64,000 nt of DNA from Martinezella lusitana. Its GTDB lineage: Bacteria; Pseudomonadota; Alphaproteobacteria; Rhizobiales; Rhizobiaceae. The notes beneath the pieces were generated by a model, which saw nothing but the letters and a program-made list of their open reading frames with translations, ran no database searches and was not told the DNA's origin. Within the stretch, counting starts at the first letter, position 1. Each line of letters opens with the position of its first letter. This document shows positions 27,226-35,856 of the stretch, piece by piece. Position numbers and translations under genes: made by a program. Location: contig NZ_WUEY01000004.1 of NCBI RefSeq assembly GCF_010668395.1, positions 496,001 through 560,000 on the forward strand, read 5' to 3'.

Positions 27226-27702
27226 ATGGCGCTGTGCAAGGAATGTGGCGAGGAGAAGCCGGACGGCCAAGTTCAGCTGGGCGTATGCGACGATTGCTTC
27301 AAGTTCGGACCGCCGAACCAAGGGCGACCGAGGCCGAAAACAAGCTCTCTTCATTCGGAGCTGCCCGACATTATCCTGACGACCTCGATAGACGTTCCCA
27401 ATCGTAAAATCGAAAGAGTCATTTCGATTGTGGCCACCGAAGTCGCTCTCGGCATGAATGTCTTCCGGGACATTGCCAACAATTGGCGGGATTTCCTTGG
27501 CGGTCGCTCGAGCGCCTCGCAGAAAGCTTTGGAAGAAGCACGTTCCGAATGCCTTGCCGAACTGAGGCGGAAGGCCGCCGCTGTAGGAGCCGAAGCGGTG
27601 ATCGCGATTGATCTCGATTATAACCAGCTGTCGACACATGGCGGCGGCGGCATTCTTTTCGTCGCAGCAAGCGGCACGGCTGTGAAGCTGGCTCCAATGT
27701 AG
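27226..27702 (+). CDS. YbjQ/UPF0145 family protein with zinc ribbon
   Basis: 158 residues in two parts. The N-terminal treble-clef/zinc ribbon has two C-x2-C pairs (CKECGEEKPDGQ...CDDC). The YbjQ (heavy-metal-binding, DUF74) domain follows: LTTSIDVPNRKIERVISIVATEVALGMNVFRDI, ARSECLAELRRKAAAVGAEAVIAIDLDY, and the end FVAASGTAVKL. The family forms pentamers; function is unknown. ATG 27226 is preferred over an in-frame TTG six bases earlier. Addition of a zinc ribbon to YbjQ recurs in proteobacteria and may mediate protein or nucleic acid contact. Confidence 0.85.
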   Translation: MALCKECGEEKPDGQVQLGVCDDCFKFGPPNQGRPRPKTSSLHSELPDIILTTSIDVPNRKIERVISIVATEVALGMNVFRDIANNWRDFLGGRSSASQKALEEARSECLAELRRKAAAVGAEAVIAIDLDYNQLSTHGGGGILFVAASGTAVKLAPM

Positions 27703-27769
27703 AGCCTTCCGAACGACCGCACAGGAATTAGGCAAATTCCAAAAAAGCCGGCTTTTGGGGAGAGTTGAG

Positions 27770-27845
27770 TGGTGCCCAGAGCCGGAATCGAACCAGCGAC
27801 ACGCGGATTTTCAATCCGCTGCTCTACCAACTGAGCTATCTGGGC
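27770..27845 (-). tRNA. tRNA-Phe (GAA)
   Basis: On the minus strand the 76-base gene folds as a full cloverleaf. The acceptor stem GCCCAGA/TCTGGGC carries an encoded CCA. The D-arm is AGCTCAGTTGGTAGAGC. The anticodon stem GCGGA/TCCGC encloses TTGAAAA with anticodon GAA. The T-arm has GGTTCGATTCC. Flanked by ybjQ-like and yacG genes; no integrase or target-site repeat beside it. Confidence 0.97.
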
Positions 27846-28041
27846 ATCCGAGCTTCGCGTCGAAGGAAGAGCCTTGGGAGGCGCTGGGCGGTTGGTTCGC
27901 CCCGGAAGCGAGCGGGGTTATAGCATCTTGTTCGGCCATGTCCAGCAGCAAATGACTCTTTTTTGACAGGAAATCGAATTTTGACAATTCGCGAACAAAA
28001 TGAATGAGTTCGTAAGATCGAACGGTTTTGGAAAACGGCAT

Positions 28042-28257
28042 TCAGTCCTGGTCGGAGCCGTCGGCCTTCGTCTCATCCTCGGCCACGGGGATGGCATAGG
28101 AGCCGTTGAGCCACCGGGAGAGATCGACGGAGCGGCAGCGATCCGAGCAGAAGGGATAATGGTCACGCACCGAGGGACGGCCGCATTCCGGACAGGGTCG
28201 CGTCTTGCGCAGCGGCTCGACCTTGGAGCCCACCTTGATTTCCTCAGCCTTCGTCAT
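28042..28257 (-). CDS. yacG: DNA gyrase inhibitor YacG (zinc-binding)
   Basis: Small zinc protein, 71 residues, with the C-x2-C...C-x3-C motif in RPCPECGRPSVRDHYPFCSDRCRSVDLSRWLNGSYAIP, identical in layout to E. coli YacG, which binds GyrB and inhibits gyrase. The acidic C-terminus (EDETKADGSDQD) is a usual tail. Start ATG 28257 lies five bases past the maf stop; a longer form starting at 28278 would overlap maf. Same operon as maf. Confidence 0.92.
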   Translation of the reverse strand: MTKAEEIKVGSKVEPLRKTRPCPECGRPSVRDHYPFCSDRCRSVDLSRWLNGSYAIPVAEDETKADGSDQD

Positions 28258-28262
28258 GAGCG

Positions 28263-28883
28263 CTATCCTTCCTGCCATCCGGCGTGGACGTCGAATCCCT
28301 CGCCCGCGAGCAGCAGCATGGCTTCATAGAGCGGCAATCCGACGACATTGGTGTAGGAACCGACCAGCTTCTGCACGAAGGAGCCCGCAAGCCCCTGAAT
28401 GCCATAGGCTCCCGCCTTGCCGCGCCACTGGCCGGAGGCAAGGTACATCTCGATATCGCGGCCGGAGAGCCGCTTGAAGCGCACCTTGGTTTCCACGACC
28501 TTCTGGCGGAGCTTCCGGTCCGGCGTAATCAGGCAGATGCCCGTATAGACGACATGGCCGCGCCCGGAGAGCAGATGCAGCGCCGCGGAGGCTTCGTCGA
28601 CGAATTCCGCCTTCGGCAGAATGCGCCGTCCGACGGCGACGACCGTATCGGCGGAGAGGATATAGCTCCCCTGCCAGGCGGCATCACTCTTGATCGCCGC
28701 GAACGCCGCCTCGCCTTTCTCGGCCGAAAGCCGCCGCGCCAGCGAGCGCGGGTGCTCCGATTTCTTCGGCGTTTCGTCGATGTCCATGGGCATGAGACGC
28801 GCCGGCTCGATGCCTGACTGATGCAGGAGCTCGACGCGACGTGGCGATCCGGAGGCCAGTATGAGCTTGTGTTTCAACGCCAT
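28263..28883 (-). CDS. maf: Maf-like nucleotide pyrophosphatase
   Basis: Septum-associated house-cleaning enzyme that hydrolyses non-canonical or canonical NTPs to monophosphates. 206 residues with the signature [14 protein letters not shown] at the N-terminus, the catalytic aspartate region [20 protein letters not shown], and the substrate-type segment [26 protein letters not shown]. The SxxR and Q(G)LA pattern fits the YhdE side (dTTP/UTP) of the family. Start ATG 28883; ATG 28901 is possible. Between infA and yacG, an arrangement kept in Rhizobiales. Confidence 0.93.
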   Translation of the reverse strand: MALKHKLILASGSPRRVELLHQSGIEPARLMPMDIDETPKKSEHPRSLARRLSAEKGEAAFAAIKSDAAWQGSYILSADTVVAVGRRILPKAEFVDEASAALHLLSGRGHVVYTGICLITPDRKLRQKVVETKVRFKRLSGRDIEMYLASGQWRGKAGAYGIQGLAGSFVQKLVGSYTNVVGLPLYEAMLLLAGEGFDVHAGWQEG

Positions 28884-28995
28884 CAGACCTTGACCTGTCA
28901 TGCGGGAATAAGAACCGGCTCCAGAGCACGATGCCGAAAAATGTCAGCGGCTTTCGGGCAACATCATGCTCTGCGTCTTTGATTCCAGAGCCGGA

Positions 28996-29214
28996 CTACT
29001 TGAAACGATAGGTGATGCGGCCCTTGGTCAGGTCGTAAGGGGTCATTTCGACCAGCACCTTGTCGCCTGCCAGAACGCGGATACGGTTCTTGCGCATGCG
29101 GCCCGCGGTGTGGGCGATGATCTCGTGCTCGTTTTCCAGCTTCACGCGGAATGTCGCGTTCGGCAGGAGTTCGGTGACGACACCGGGAAATTCGAGGACT
29201 TCTTCTTTCGGCAT
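28996..29214 (-). CDS. infA: Translation initiation factor IF-1
   Basis: 72 residues, the standard length. S1/OB-fold with the IF-1 hallmarks [54 protein letters not shown], split by the usual turns, ending GRITYRFK. Occupies the ribosomal A site during initiation. The start MPKEEV at 29214 is the only in-frame choice, with AAAGAAGC upstream. It is 112 bases upstream of maf on the same strand. Confidence 0.98.
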   Translation of the reverse strand: MPKEEVLEFPGVVTELLPNATFRVKLENEHEIIAHTAGRMRKNRIRVLAGDKVLVEMTPYDLTKGRITYRFK

Positions 29215-29356
29215 TAAAGCTTCTTTTCCTGTCGGTTGAGGTCGGCGCCCATGGCAAAAAGCCGGGGGTCGCCGGAAATTGCGCGGAAACTACACAATCA
29301 TCGCGGTTTTGTGAACCTCGTTGACAAGGGTTTCTGCATTTGTTTCGTTTGCAGCC

Positions 29357-29833
29357 CTAAAGCGAGCCGCGATGTTCCACCAGTCTGCCCTCGATCAGGC
29401 CGAGAAGATAGTCCCGCACCTCGCGATAGGCGTCCAGAACCTGGTCGCGCGTTCCGTCCGTCGCCGACGGATCCATCGTCGGCCAGTAGATGACGTCGAT
29501 GGCATTGGCCCGCGTCAGTTCCAGCGCGGCATGATGCGCCTCGGGCGACAGGGTGATGATGACGTCGAAGAAATCGTCCTCCAGTTCTTCGAGAGTCTGA
29601 GGCTGCCGGCGGCCGAGCGAAAGCCCGATCTCGGAAAGCACGACATCGACGAAGGGATTGCGCTCGCCGGCCCGCACGCCCGCGGACGCGATATAGGTGC
29701 CCTGCGGCAGCATTCTGCGCGCGATCGCCTCGGCCATGGGCGACCGGATGGTATTGAGCCCGCACATGAAGAGAATGGCCCCTGGAGATTTGCCGGTATG
29801 CGCGATCGCCTGCGGATCTTCCATCCCGGTCAC
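29357..29833 (-). CDS. Low-molecular-weight protein-tyrosine-phosphatase-like protein
   Basis: 158 residues. P-loop C-x5-R in [21 protein letters not shown] matches low-molecular-weight phosphatases and arsenate reductases, and a conserved aspartate follows late ([15 protein letters not shown]). The general-acid D-P motif of classical enzymes is WPTMDPS here. It overlaps the UPF0262 gene by four bases. It is always found in this hisD-UPF0262-infA neighbourhood in rhizobia; physiological substrate unknown. Confidence 0.9.
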   Translation of the reverse strand: MTGMEDPQAIAHTGKSPGAILFMCGLNTIRSPMAEAIARRMLPQGTYIASAGVRAGERNPFVDVVLSEIGLSLGRRQPQTLEELEDDFFDVIITLSPEAHHAALELTRANAIDVIYWPTMDPSATDGTRDQVLDAYREVRDYLLGLIEGRLVEHRGSL

Positions 29834-30303
29834 CCGCGCCAGTAGAGCACGCAGACGAGCGTGAAGAGCCGGCGCGCCGTGTCGAAATCCACGGTGATCT
29901 TGCCGTTCAGCCGGTCCATCAGCGTTTGGGAGCCTTCGTTGTGGATGCCGCGCCGGCCCATGTCTATGGCCTCGATACGGCTGGGCGTGGCGGAGCGGAT
30001 CGCCTCGTAATAGCTCTCGCAGATCATGAAGTAATCCTTCACGATGCGGCGGAACGGGGTGAGCGACAGGATGTGGGTGGCGACGACGGCGCCGTCCTCC
30101 GTGCGGATGTCGAAGACCAGCTTCTGCTCGACCAGCGACAGGTTCAGGAGATAAGGCCCGCCCGCGTGCCCCGCCGGCTCGAAGCTGTTTTCCTCGATCA
30201 GGTCGAAGATGGCGACGGCGCGCTCATGCTCGACATCGGGCGTCGAGCGGCCGATCGTGTCGTCCAGGACCACATCGCTCAGCCGAAAGACGCCCTTGGC
30301 CAT
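29830..30303 (-). CDS. UPF0262 family protein
   Basis: 157 residues. Alphaproteobacterial family with the conserved [42 protein letters not shown] and [47 protein letters not shown] regions. Function unknown; no membrane segment or catalytic motif is evident. It lies three bases after hisD and overlaps the phosphatase gene, so it is made with both. Confidence 0.92.
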   Translation of the reverse strand: MAKGVFRLSDVVLDDTIGRSTPDVEHERAVAIFDLIEENSFEPAGHAGGPYLLNLSLVEQKLVFDIRTEDGAVVATHILSLTPFRRIVKDYFMICESYYEAIRSATPSRIEAIDMGRRGIHNEGSQTLMDRLNGKITVDFDTARRLFTLVCVLYWRG

Positions 30304-30306
30304 GCC

Positions 30307-31605
30307 TTACCCCTCGAGATTGAGGCGGATCGCAACCGACCGCGCATGTGCATCCAGCCCCTCGGAATTGGCAAGCGCGATCGCCGCCGGCCCGAGTGCG
30401 CGAAGCTGCTCCGGACCGAGCCGGAGGATCGAGGTGCGCTTGACGAAATCCAGCACGGAAAGGCCGGAGGAGAAGCGCGCGGAGCGGGCCGTCGGCAGCA
30501 CATGGTTGGAACCGCCGACATAATCGCCGATCACCTCGGGCGTATGACGGCCGACGAAGATCGCGCCGGCATTGCGGATACCGGCCAGCAGCGGCTCCGG
30601 ATCGTCGACCGCGAGCTCCAGATGCTCGGCCGCGATACGGTTGGCAAGCGGAATGGCTTTTTTCAGCTCGGAAACCAGGATGACCGCGCCGAAATCCCGC
30701 CAGCTCGTCGCCGCCGTCTGCGAGCGGCTGAGCCGCTTGAGCTGCCGCTCGACCGCCGCTTCGACAGACTTGCCGAATTCGGCGTCGTCGGTAATCAGGA
30801 TCGATTGCGCGCTTTCGTCATGCTCGGCCTGCGCCAGCAGATCGGCGGCAATCCAGTCCGCATCGTTATTCTTGTCGGCAATCACCAGAACTTCCGAAGG
30901 GCCGGCGATCATGTCGATGCCGACGGTGCCGAACACATGGCGCTTGGCCGCGGCCACATAGGCATTGCCGGGGCCGGTGATCTTGGCGACGGGCTCGATC
31001 GTGTCCGTGCCGTAGGCGAGCGCGGCGATCGCCTGCGCGCCGCCGATGCGGTAGATCTCCTCGACGCCGGCCATGCGGGCGGCGGCAAGGACTGCCGGAT
31101 TGATGGCGCCATCCTTGGCCGGCACGACGATGACGATGCGCTCGACGCCGGCGACCTTGGCCGGCACGGCGTTCATCAGCACCGAGCTCGGATAGCTCGC
31201 CGTGCCGCCGGGCACATAGAGGCCAACTGCCTCGATCGCCGTCCAGCGCGAGCCGAGGCCGACGCCGAGATCGTCCTCATAGATATCGTCCTTCGGCAAT
31301 TGCCGGCGGTGATGCGATTCGATGCGGGTGGCGGCAACCTTCAGCGCGCCCAGAACCTCCGCCGGGACGGCGGCGATGGCCGCATCGATTTCCGCTGCGC
31401 TGACCCGCATCGGCGTCGCGGCAAAATCGACGCCGTCGAATTTCCTGGAGTAGTCGGCGAGGGCCGCATCGCCCCGCGCCCGCACATCGTCGATGATGCC
31501 TCGCACGACGGCATTCACATCCTCGGACACTTCCCGCTTCGTCGTCAGGAAAGCGGCGAACTGCTGCTCGAACCCTTCCGACGCCTGATCCAGCCAGATA
31601 GCCAA
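30307..31605 (-). CDS. hisD: Histidinol dehydrogenase
   Basis: Last two steps of histidine synthesis: NAD- and zinc-dependent four-electron oxidation of L-histidinol to L-histidine. 432 residues. Key segments: GLYVPGGTASYPSSVLMNAVPAKVAG, GPGNAYVAAAKRHVFGTVGIDMIAGPSEVLVIAD, AQAEHDESAQSILIT with the zinc-ligand histidine, and SNHVLPTARSARFSSGLSVLDFVKRT. First gene of the hisD-UPF0262-phosphatase operon. Elsewhere-located his genes are normal in rhizobia. Confidence 0.97.
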   Translation of the reverse strand: MAIWLDQASEGFEQQFAAFLTTKREVSEDVNAVVRGIIDDVRARGDAALADYSRKFDGVDFAATPMRVSAAEIDAAIAAVPAEVLGALKVAATRIESHHRRQLPKDDIYEDDLGVGLGSRWTAIEAVGLYVPGGTASYPSSVLMNAVPAKVAGVERIVIVVPAKDGAINPAVLAAARMAGVEEIYRIGGAQAIAALAYGTDTIEPVAKITGPGNAYVAAAKRHVFGTVGIDMIAGPSEVLVIADKNNDADWIAADLLAQAEHDESAQSILITDDAEFGKSVEAAVERQLKRLSRSQTAATSWRDFGAVILVSELKKAIPLANRIAAEHLELAVDDPEPLLAGIRNAGAIFVGRHTPEVIGDYVGGSNHVLPTARSARFSSGLSVLDFVKRTSILRLGPEQLRALGPAAIALANSEGLDAHARSVAIRLNLEG

Positions 31606-31663
31606 AACTGATATTCCCTTCCGTCGAGGCCGCCGTCAGCGGCCGTATGCAACCGTTACAAGC

Positions 31664-32107
31664 CTATTCGCCGGCATCCGGATGTCGAGGCTTGTGCGCC
31701 GTTTCCCACGCGCCGCCGATATCCGCAAGCTGGGCCTCGATGCATTCGACATCCAGCGCAATGGTGGCCTTGCCGGCAAGGGTCAGCTCGATCGTGCCGT
31801 CCGGCCCCTCGCCCTTCTGGTCGAAACGGATCGCCAGCAGCGACAGCACCTCGTCCCGGTTGCGCCGGTTGATGCCATTGGAGCGCACCGCCTGCACGCG
31901 CTTGAACACCAGCGCGGAACGGTGGCGTTCGTAAGGCTTGCTGCGCTGGTCCGATTGCTCCCAGACGAAGCGGTTGGCCGCGAGCGAAAACTGCTCCTGC
32001 TTCGGCGCATAGGACATGTCGCCGACCTTGAAGACGCTATCCTGCATATAGGCAGAAATGACATCCAGGTCCTCGGTGTCGAGTGCCATCAGCTTGAGAT
32101 CGCTCAT
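31664..32107 (-). CDS. DUF2948 family protein
   Basis: 147 residues: LKLMALDTEDLDVISAYMQDSVFKVGDM, NRFVWEQ, RHRSALVFKRV, LSLLAIRF, GTIELTLAGKATIALDVECIEAQLADIGGAWET. The family is restricted to alphaproteobacteria and usually found between murA and hisD, as here. Function unknown. Start at 32107 gives the family's normal length; the longer reading to 32206 crosses a spacer. It lies 58 bases upstream of hisD. Confidence 0.9.
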   Translation of the reverse strand: MSDLKLMALDTEDLDVISAYMQDSVFKVGDMSYAPKQEQFSLAANRFVWEQSDQRSKPYERHRSALVFKRVQAVRSNGINRRNRDEVLSLLAIRFDQKGEGPDGTIELTLAGKATIALDVECIEAQLADIGGAWETAHKPRHPDAGE

Positions 32108-32341
32108 TCGTCCTTTATCCCCGATCGCGCCATTGGAACGCCAGGCAAAACACGATTGCCGACGTTTCTCCATTCTGGACATAGGATGCGAGCGCAAAAG
32201 ACGCAACCGAAGAAAGCGGGCAGGCCCGCTCTCTTCACGACAAGAGATGGAATTGGAGCGTGTCGCGCAAAGCCGTGTCGCAGCTTTGCGACAACGGGAT
32301 GCCCAAAACCGGGGAGCCGCTCCGCGAGACTAAGACAGGCC

Positions 32342-33634
32342 TTAGTCGCTGATGCGCTCGACCACCGCGCCGCAGCGCGTCAGCTTGTCTTCCAGCCGCT
32401 CGAAGCCGCGATCGAGGTGATAGATGCGCGACACCAGCGTCTCGCCTTCGGCGGCAAGGCCGGCGATGACCAGCGAGACGGAGGCGCGAAGGTCCGTCGC
32501 CATGACCGGCGCGCCCTTCAGCTTCTCGACGCCCTCGATGCGGGCGGTCTGGCCGGAAAGCGAGATCTTCGCGCCGAGACGGGCGAGCTCCTGCACATGC
32601 ATGAAGCGGTTTTCGAAGATGGTCTCGGTAATGTGCGAAATGCCGCCGGAGCGGGTCATCAGCGCCATGAACTGCGCCTGAAGGTCGGTCGGAAAGCCGG
32701 GGAACGGATCCGTGACGATGTCGACGGGCCGGATGCCGCCGCCATTGCGCCTGACGCGGATGCCGCTTGCGGTCGGCGAAATATCCGCACCGGCGCGGCG
32801 CAGGCTTTCGAGCGCGGTGTCGAGCAGCGCGACATCGGTGTTTTCCAGCGTGACGTCGCCGCCGGCCATGGCGACGGCCATGGCGTAGGTGCCGGTCTCG
32901 ATACGATCTGGCAGCACGCGATGGCGGGCGCCGGAAAGCGAGGTGACGCCCTCGATGGTGATCGTGCTGGTGCCGGCGCCGGAGATTTTGGCGCCCATGG
33001 CGATCAGGCAATTGGCGAGATCGACGATTTCGGGCTCGCGGGCCGCATTGCCGATGACCGTGGTGCCGCGGGCGAGCGTGGCGGCCATCATCATCACATG
33101 CGTCGCGCCGACGGAAACCTTCGGGAAGACATAGCGGGCGCCGATGAGGCCGCCCTTCGGCGCGGTGGCGTTGATATAGCCGCCGTCGATTTCCATGCTG
33201 GCGCCGAGCGCCTGCAGGCCCTCGATGAAGAGATCGACCGGACGCGTGCCGATGGCGCAGCCGCCCGGCAGCGAAACACGCGCCTGTCCCTCGCGGGCAA
33301 GCAGCGGCCCGATGACCCAGAAGCTCGCGCGCATCTTGGCGACCAGCTCGTAAGGCGCGGTCGTATCGACGATGGTGCGGCAGGTGAAATGGATCGTGCG
33401 GGAATAGCCGTCTTCCTGGCGCTCGCGCCGGCCGTTGACGGCGACATCGACGCCGTGATTGCCGAGAATGCGCATCAGCAGCTCGACATCGGCGAGATGC
33501 GGCACGTTTTCGAGCGTGAGGGTATCGCTGGTCAGAAGCGAGGCGATCATCAGCGGCAGGGCGGCATTCTTGGCGCCGGAGATCGGAATGATACCGTTGA
33601 GCTCGTTGCCGCCGACAATCCTGATACGATCCAT
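32342..33634 (-). CDS. murA: UDP-N-acetylglucosamine 1-carboxyvinyltransferase
   Basis: First committed step of peptidoglycan synthesis: transfer of enolpyruvate from PEP to UDP-GlcNAc. 430 residues. N-terminal [29 protein letters not shown] with the catalytic lysine; the loop [13 protein letters not shown] with the PEP-reactive (fosfomycin-target) cysteine; [17 protein letters not shown]; and the C-terminal [19 protein letters not shown]. Start ATG 33634 (MDRIRIVGG). Target Cys is present, so the enzyme should be fosfomycin-sensitive. Confidence 0.97.
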   Translation of the reverse strand: MDRIRIVGGNELNGIIPISGAKNAALPLMIASLLTSDTLTLENVPHLADVELLMRILGNHGVDVAVNGRRERQEDGYSRTIHFTCRTIVDTTAPYELVAKMRASFWVIGPLLAREGQARVSLPGGCAIGTRPVDLFIEGLQALGASMEIDGGYINATAPKGGLIGARYVFPKVSVGATHVMMMAATLARGTTVIGNAAREPEIVDLANCLIAMGAKISGAGTSTITIEGVTSLSGARHRVLPDRIETGTYAMAVAMAGGDVTLENTDVALLDTALESLRRAGADISPTASGIRVRRNGGGIRPVDIVTDPFPGFPTDLQAQFMALMTRSGGISHITETIFENRFMHVQELARLGAKISLSGQTARIEGVEKLKGAPVMATDLRASVSLVIAGLAAEGETLVSRIYHLDRGFERLEDKLTRCGAVVERISD

Positions 33635-33762
33635 ATGTACAATACGGGCGAGGCCCGCCTTTCCTGAAGTTCCGTGCGCCAATTCCACGCGCTTGGGGGA
33701 AAAGGCGCTCTTTAGACGAAATAGATTAAGGCTTCAATTCGTTTGATGATGGGCGACATCAA

Positions 33763-34047
33763 TCATTGCGATTCGTCCCTTTTTGCGGCGGATTGAGCAC
33801 TATCCCCAGCCTTTGCGCCCGGCAGCCCATCCGTCTCGTCGGCGTGGCCGGCGCGCCGCGCCCGCACCTGCTGCTTGCGGCGGCCCAGATTTTCCCTGAG
33901 CTTTTGCGCCGCGCGCTCGCGGCGCCGATCCGCTTCCGTGATCTGCCTGGCATCCGCCCGCTCGCCCGCCTCGCCGCCGACCCCACTGGGGGCCGAACCA
34001 CCCTGCAAAGCCTGCCCTTCACCGATTTTCGTCTTGTCCGCAGCCAT
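33763..34047 (-). CDS. Small basic rhizobial protein of unknown function
   Basis: 94 residues, very rich in Arg, Lys, Glu, Ala and Gly. A glycine-rich start is followed by a predicted helical segment DRRRERAAQKLRENLGRRKQQVRARRAG. Short proteins with a similar LRENLxRRK(x)QxRAR stretch recur downstream of this chromosomal locus in rhizobia. The start is MAADK at 34047; a longer frame to 34113 is possible. No domain identifiable. It lies 128 bases upstream of murA on the same strand. Confidence 0.6.
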   Translation of the reverse strand: MAADKTKIGEGQALQGGSAPSGVGGEAGERADARQITEADRRRERAAQKLRENLGRRKQQVRARRAGHADETDGLPGAKAGDSAQSAAKRDESQ

Positions 34048-34203
34048 GACTTCCTGATAGCCGAAAACCCCGCCCTTCAAAAGACCGACACATTTTTTCC
34101 AACGATCTTTCACAGAACTTGCAATTTGCGGCTTGCACTCCGCCCCGACCTATGGCAATAGCCGCCTCGCCCAATACGGCGCACCCACATCGCGCCACGG
34201 ATT

Positions 34204-34278
34204 GCTGCTATAGCTCAGGGGTAGAGCACTCCCTTGGTAAGGGAGAGGCCGAGAGTTCAAATCTCTCTAGCAGCACCA
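34204..34278 (+). tRNA. tRNA-Thr (GGT)
   Basis: 75-base cloverleaf. Acceptor stem GCTGCTA/TAGCAGC plus A and encoded CCA; D-arm AGCTCAGGGGTAGAGC; anticodon stem CTCCC/GGGAG with loop TTGGTAA, anticodon GGT; T-arm GAGAGTTCAAATCTCTC. Immediately 3' of it the base composition drops and two accessory-looking genes begin on the opposite strand, a classic site for integrated DNA. Confidence 0.97.
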
Positions 34279-34310
34279 GTTTTTCAGAGTTTAAATTTTC
34301 ACGAAATTCT

Positions 34311-34856
34311 CTAGTTGTTCTTGAACACGGCACTTTTGATGTAATCCGCCCATGAGCGAGAAGACCCAAGCAGCTCACTGAGGAAAACAACCTTGCCACC
34401 GCGTTCTCGCGCTGTTTTAAGCGGCCCACTTTTCAACGGACCTTCGTTTGTGAGTACAACCCAACGCATAGACCGGGCGGCCAAAGCTACGTCCCCCTCG
34501 TTCTTTAGAAGGCGCTGACGGGGTCTGTTGGTCAACCTGATGCGGGATTTCTGATCATCGCTAAACTCAATTTCTTCTGGAGAGGCGAATCTGCCTTGAT
34601 TAAAACCAGCGACACGCTGATCTCCAATACCAAAATTCGCTTCAGCAAAGCCAAAATAGGTGTCCACCGAAATATTACGCTCAACGATGGTGCGGTTAGT
34701 AAAATCCCGCTTTTCATCCGGCATTGTCAGAATCTCGATTTCACCCTCACGGGTAATACAGATTGAAAATTCCGGCTCCGGTAGCTCCAGCGATAGATCG
34801 ATATCGTTGGCAAATAAATAGTCCCATACGTTGTTGTCTAAGTAGACCGTAATCAT
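34311..34856 (-). CDS. PIN-like domain protein (putative nuclease), unknown function
   Basis: 181 residues, with no named family recognised. The N-terminus TVYLDNNVWDYLFAND has the first acidic residue and following asparagine of PIN-domain RNases. Near the end, NEGDVALAARSMRWVVLTNEG has the layout of the later PIN active site (acidic residue, helix, hydrophobic strand, T-N-E). That makes a metal-dependent nuclease plausible. GC content and codon choice (many AAA, ATT, GAA) are well below the genome norm. The gene lies 21 bases downstream of a membrane-protein gene on the same strand and beside tRNA-Thr. Toxin or defence function is a hypothesis. Confidence 0.7.
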   Translation of the reverse strand: MITVYLDNNVWDYLFANDIDLSLELPEPEFSICITREGEIEILTMPDEKRDFTNRTIVERNISVDTYFGFAEANFGIGDQRVAGFNQGRFASPEEIEFSDDQKSRIRLTNRPRQRLLKNEGDVALAARSMRWVVLTNEGPLKSGPLKTARERGGKVVFLSELLGSSRSWADYIKSAVFKNN

Positions 34857-34877
34857 AGTGATGGGCCGCCCTTTGTC

Positions 34878-35540
34878 TTAGCCTGCTCGCATGAATCCGG
34901 GTTTCTTGAGGTCAATAAAGGCTAAAAAATCGCGACCACTATCGGTAAGCGATACATGACCGTCCTCAATAGCGACAAGCCCTTGCTCCAATAAGAACCG
35001 AGACCACTGATTAAAATCGAACTTTGCGTAAAGTTCGGAGTCAATTGGCTTTACATCCTCTTCAAAATATTTCTTTGCGTCCTCGATAGAAATTGATTCC
35101 AGTTTTAAACGCCTCAATGCTGCAATTTGGCTCCCGAAGATTATTCCCCATATGAATTCAAATTGGCGTTCAATCTGTGCTTCTGCCAAGCTAGCGACGA
35201 GCCTTTGAATCCGATCATCACTAGGTATATTAGCAAGTTGGTTATCTATTTTTTCGATAAGAGCCTGAACCGTAGCCAGAGGGTGCTTAGTTTCGGCCAA
35301 TTCTGAACGTTTTGTCTCTGATAGTCCTGGTGGGGGCGTCGCTTCACCGATCTGCCGAGAGGGCTGTAGAACGGCGCCAGATGGCCCGACAGAAACAATG
35401 TCCTTGATTCGTTCACGCACCTCGCGACGAAACATCAGGACTACGAACAGTATTACCAAAGGCCACGCGACGCCTTTGAGAAGATCGAAAATCACTTTTG
35501 ACCACTCAAGCCAATTGATGTTCGAGAACAATTCGACCAT
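34878..35540 (-). CDS. Membrane-anchored protein with C-terminal winged-helix-like region
   Basis: 220 residues, unknown. One N-terminal transmembrane helix (LLKGVAWPLVILFVVLMF, about 19-36), then a basic RREVRERIKDIVS, a proline-rich linker, a helical region rich in Glu/Gln (coiled-coil-like, HPLATVQALIEKIDNQLANIPSDDRIQRLVASLAEAQ), and a C-terminus FDFNQWSRFLLEQGLVAIEDGHVSLTDSGRDFLAFI that reads like a winged helix. Start ATG 35540 has AGGAAGG seven bases upstream; ATG 35564 is possible. Low GC, paired with the PIN-like gene 21 bases on. The topology suggests a cytoplasmic sensor or tether. Confidence 0.7.
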   Translation of the reverse strand: MVELFSNINWLEWSKVIFDLLKGVAWPLVILFVVLMFRREVRERIKDIVSVGPSGAVLQPSRQIGEATPPPGLSETKRSELAETKHPLATVQALIEKIDNQLANIPSDDRIQRLVASLAEAQIERQFEFIWGIIFGSQIAALRRLKLESISIEDAKKYFEEDVKPIDSELYAKFDFNQWSRFLLEQGLVAIEDGHVSLTDSGRDFLAFIDLKKPGFMRAG

Positions 35541-35856
35541 CCCTATACCTTCCTGGTTGAACATCAGTGCTATTGGTTCGGCTTAGCAATTTTGTAACGT
35601 GGCTTGTCAATTTTTCATATCCATCCTCGGCAATTACTTATGGGGTTCATAATAAACATGGCAAGTAATCATGGGAGAATGTAAGCCCGATGCGGCGACT
35701 ACTTATATGAACAAATTATCAGCCAGCATCGATGTCTAATGCGAAAGTCGCAGTGGCATCTTTCATACCCCGCGCACCCCCTCCCCAATTCCGCTACAAT
35801 CCCCCGTATAACCCCTTCTCCCATCACATCCTCTTTGGCCCGGGAGAAAAGCCTCC
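35541..35856. other. 316-base intergenic region at the cassette's right end
   Basis: AT-rich to about 35750, then abruptly GC-rich up to the ddl start. It must hold the promoters of the divergent cassette and of ddl. No copy of the tRNA-Thr 3' end, integrase remnant or strong hairpin is visible. The composition switch near 35750 is the best guess for the right edge of inserted DNA. Confidence 0.4.

Noticed and set aside
27770..27845. tRNA-Phe as an integration site
   Set aside because: Flanking genes are ordinary and conserved, and no repeat of the tRNA end is seen nearby.
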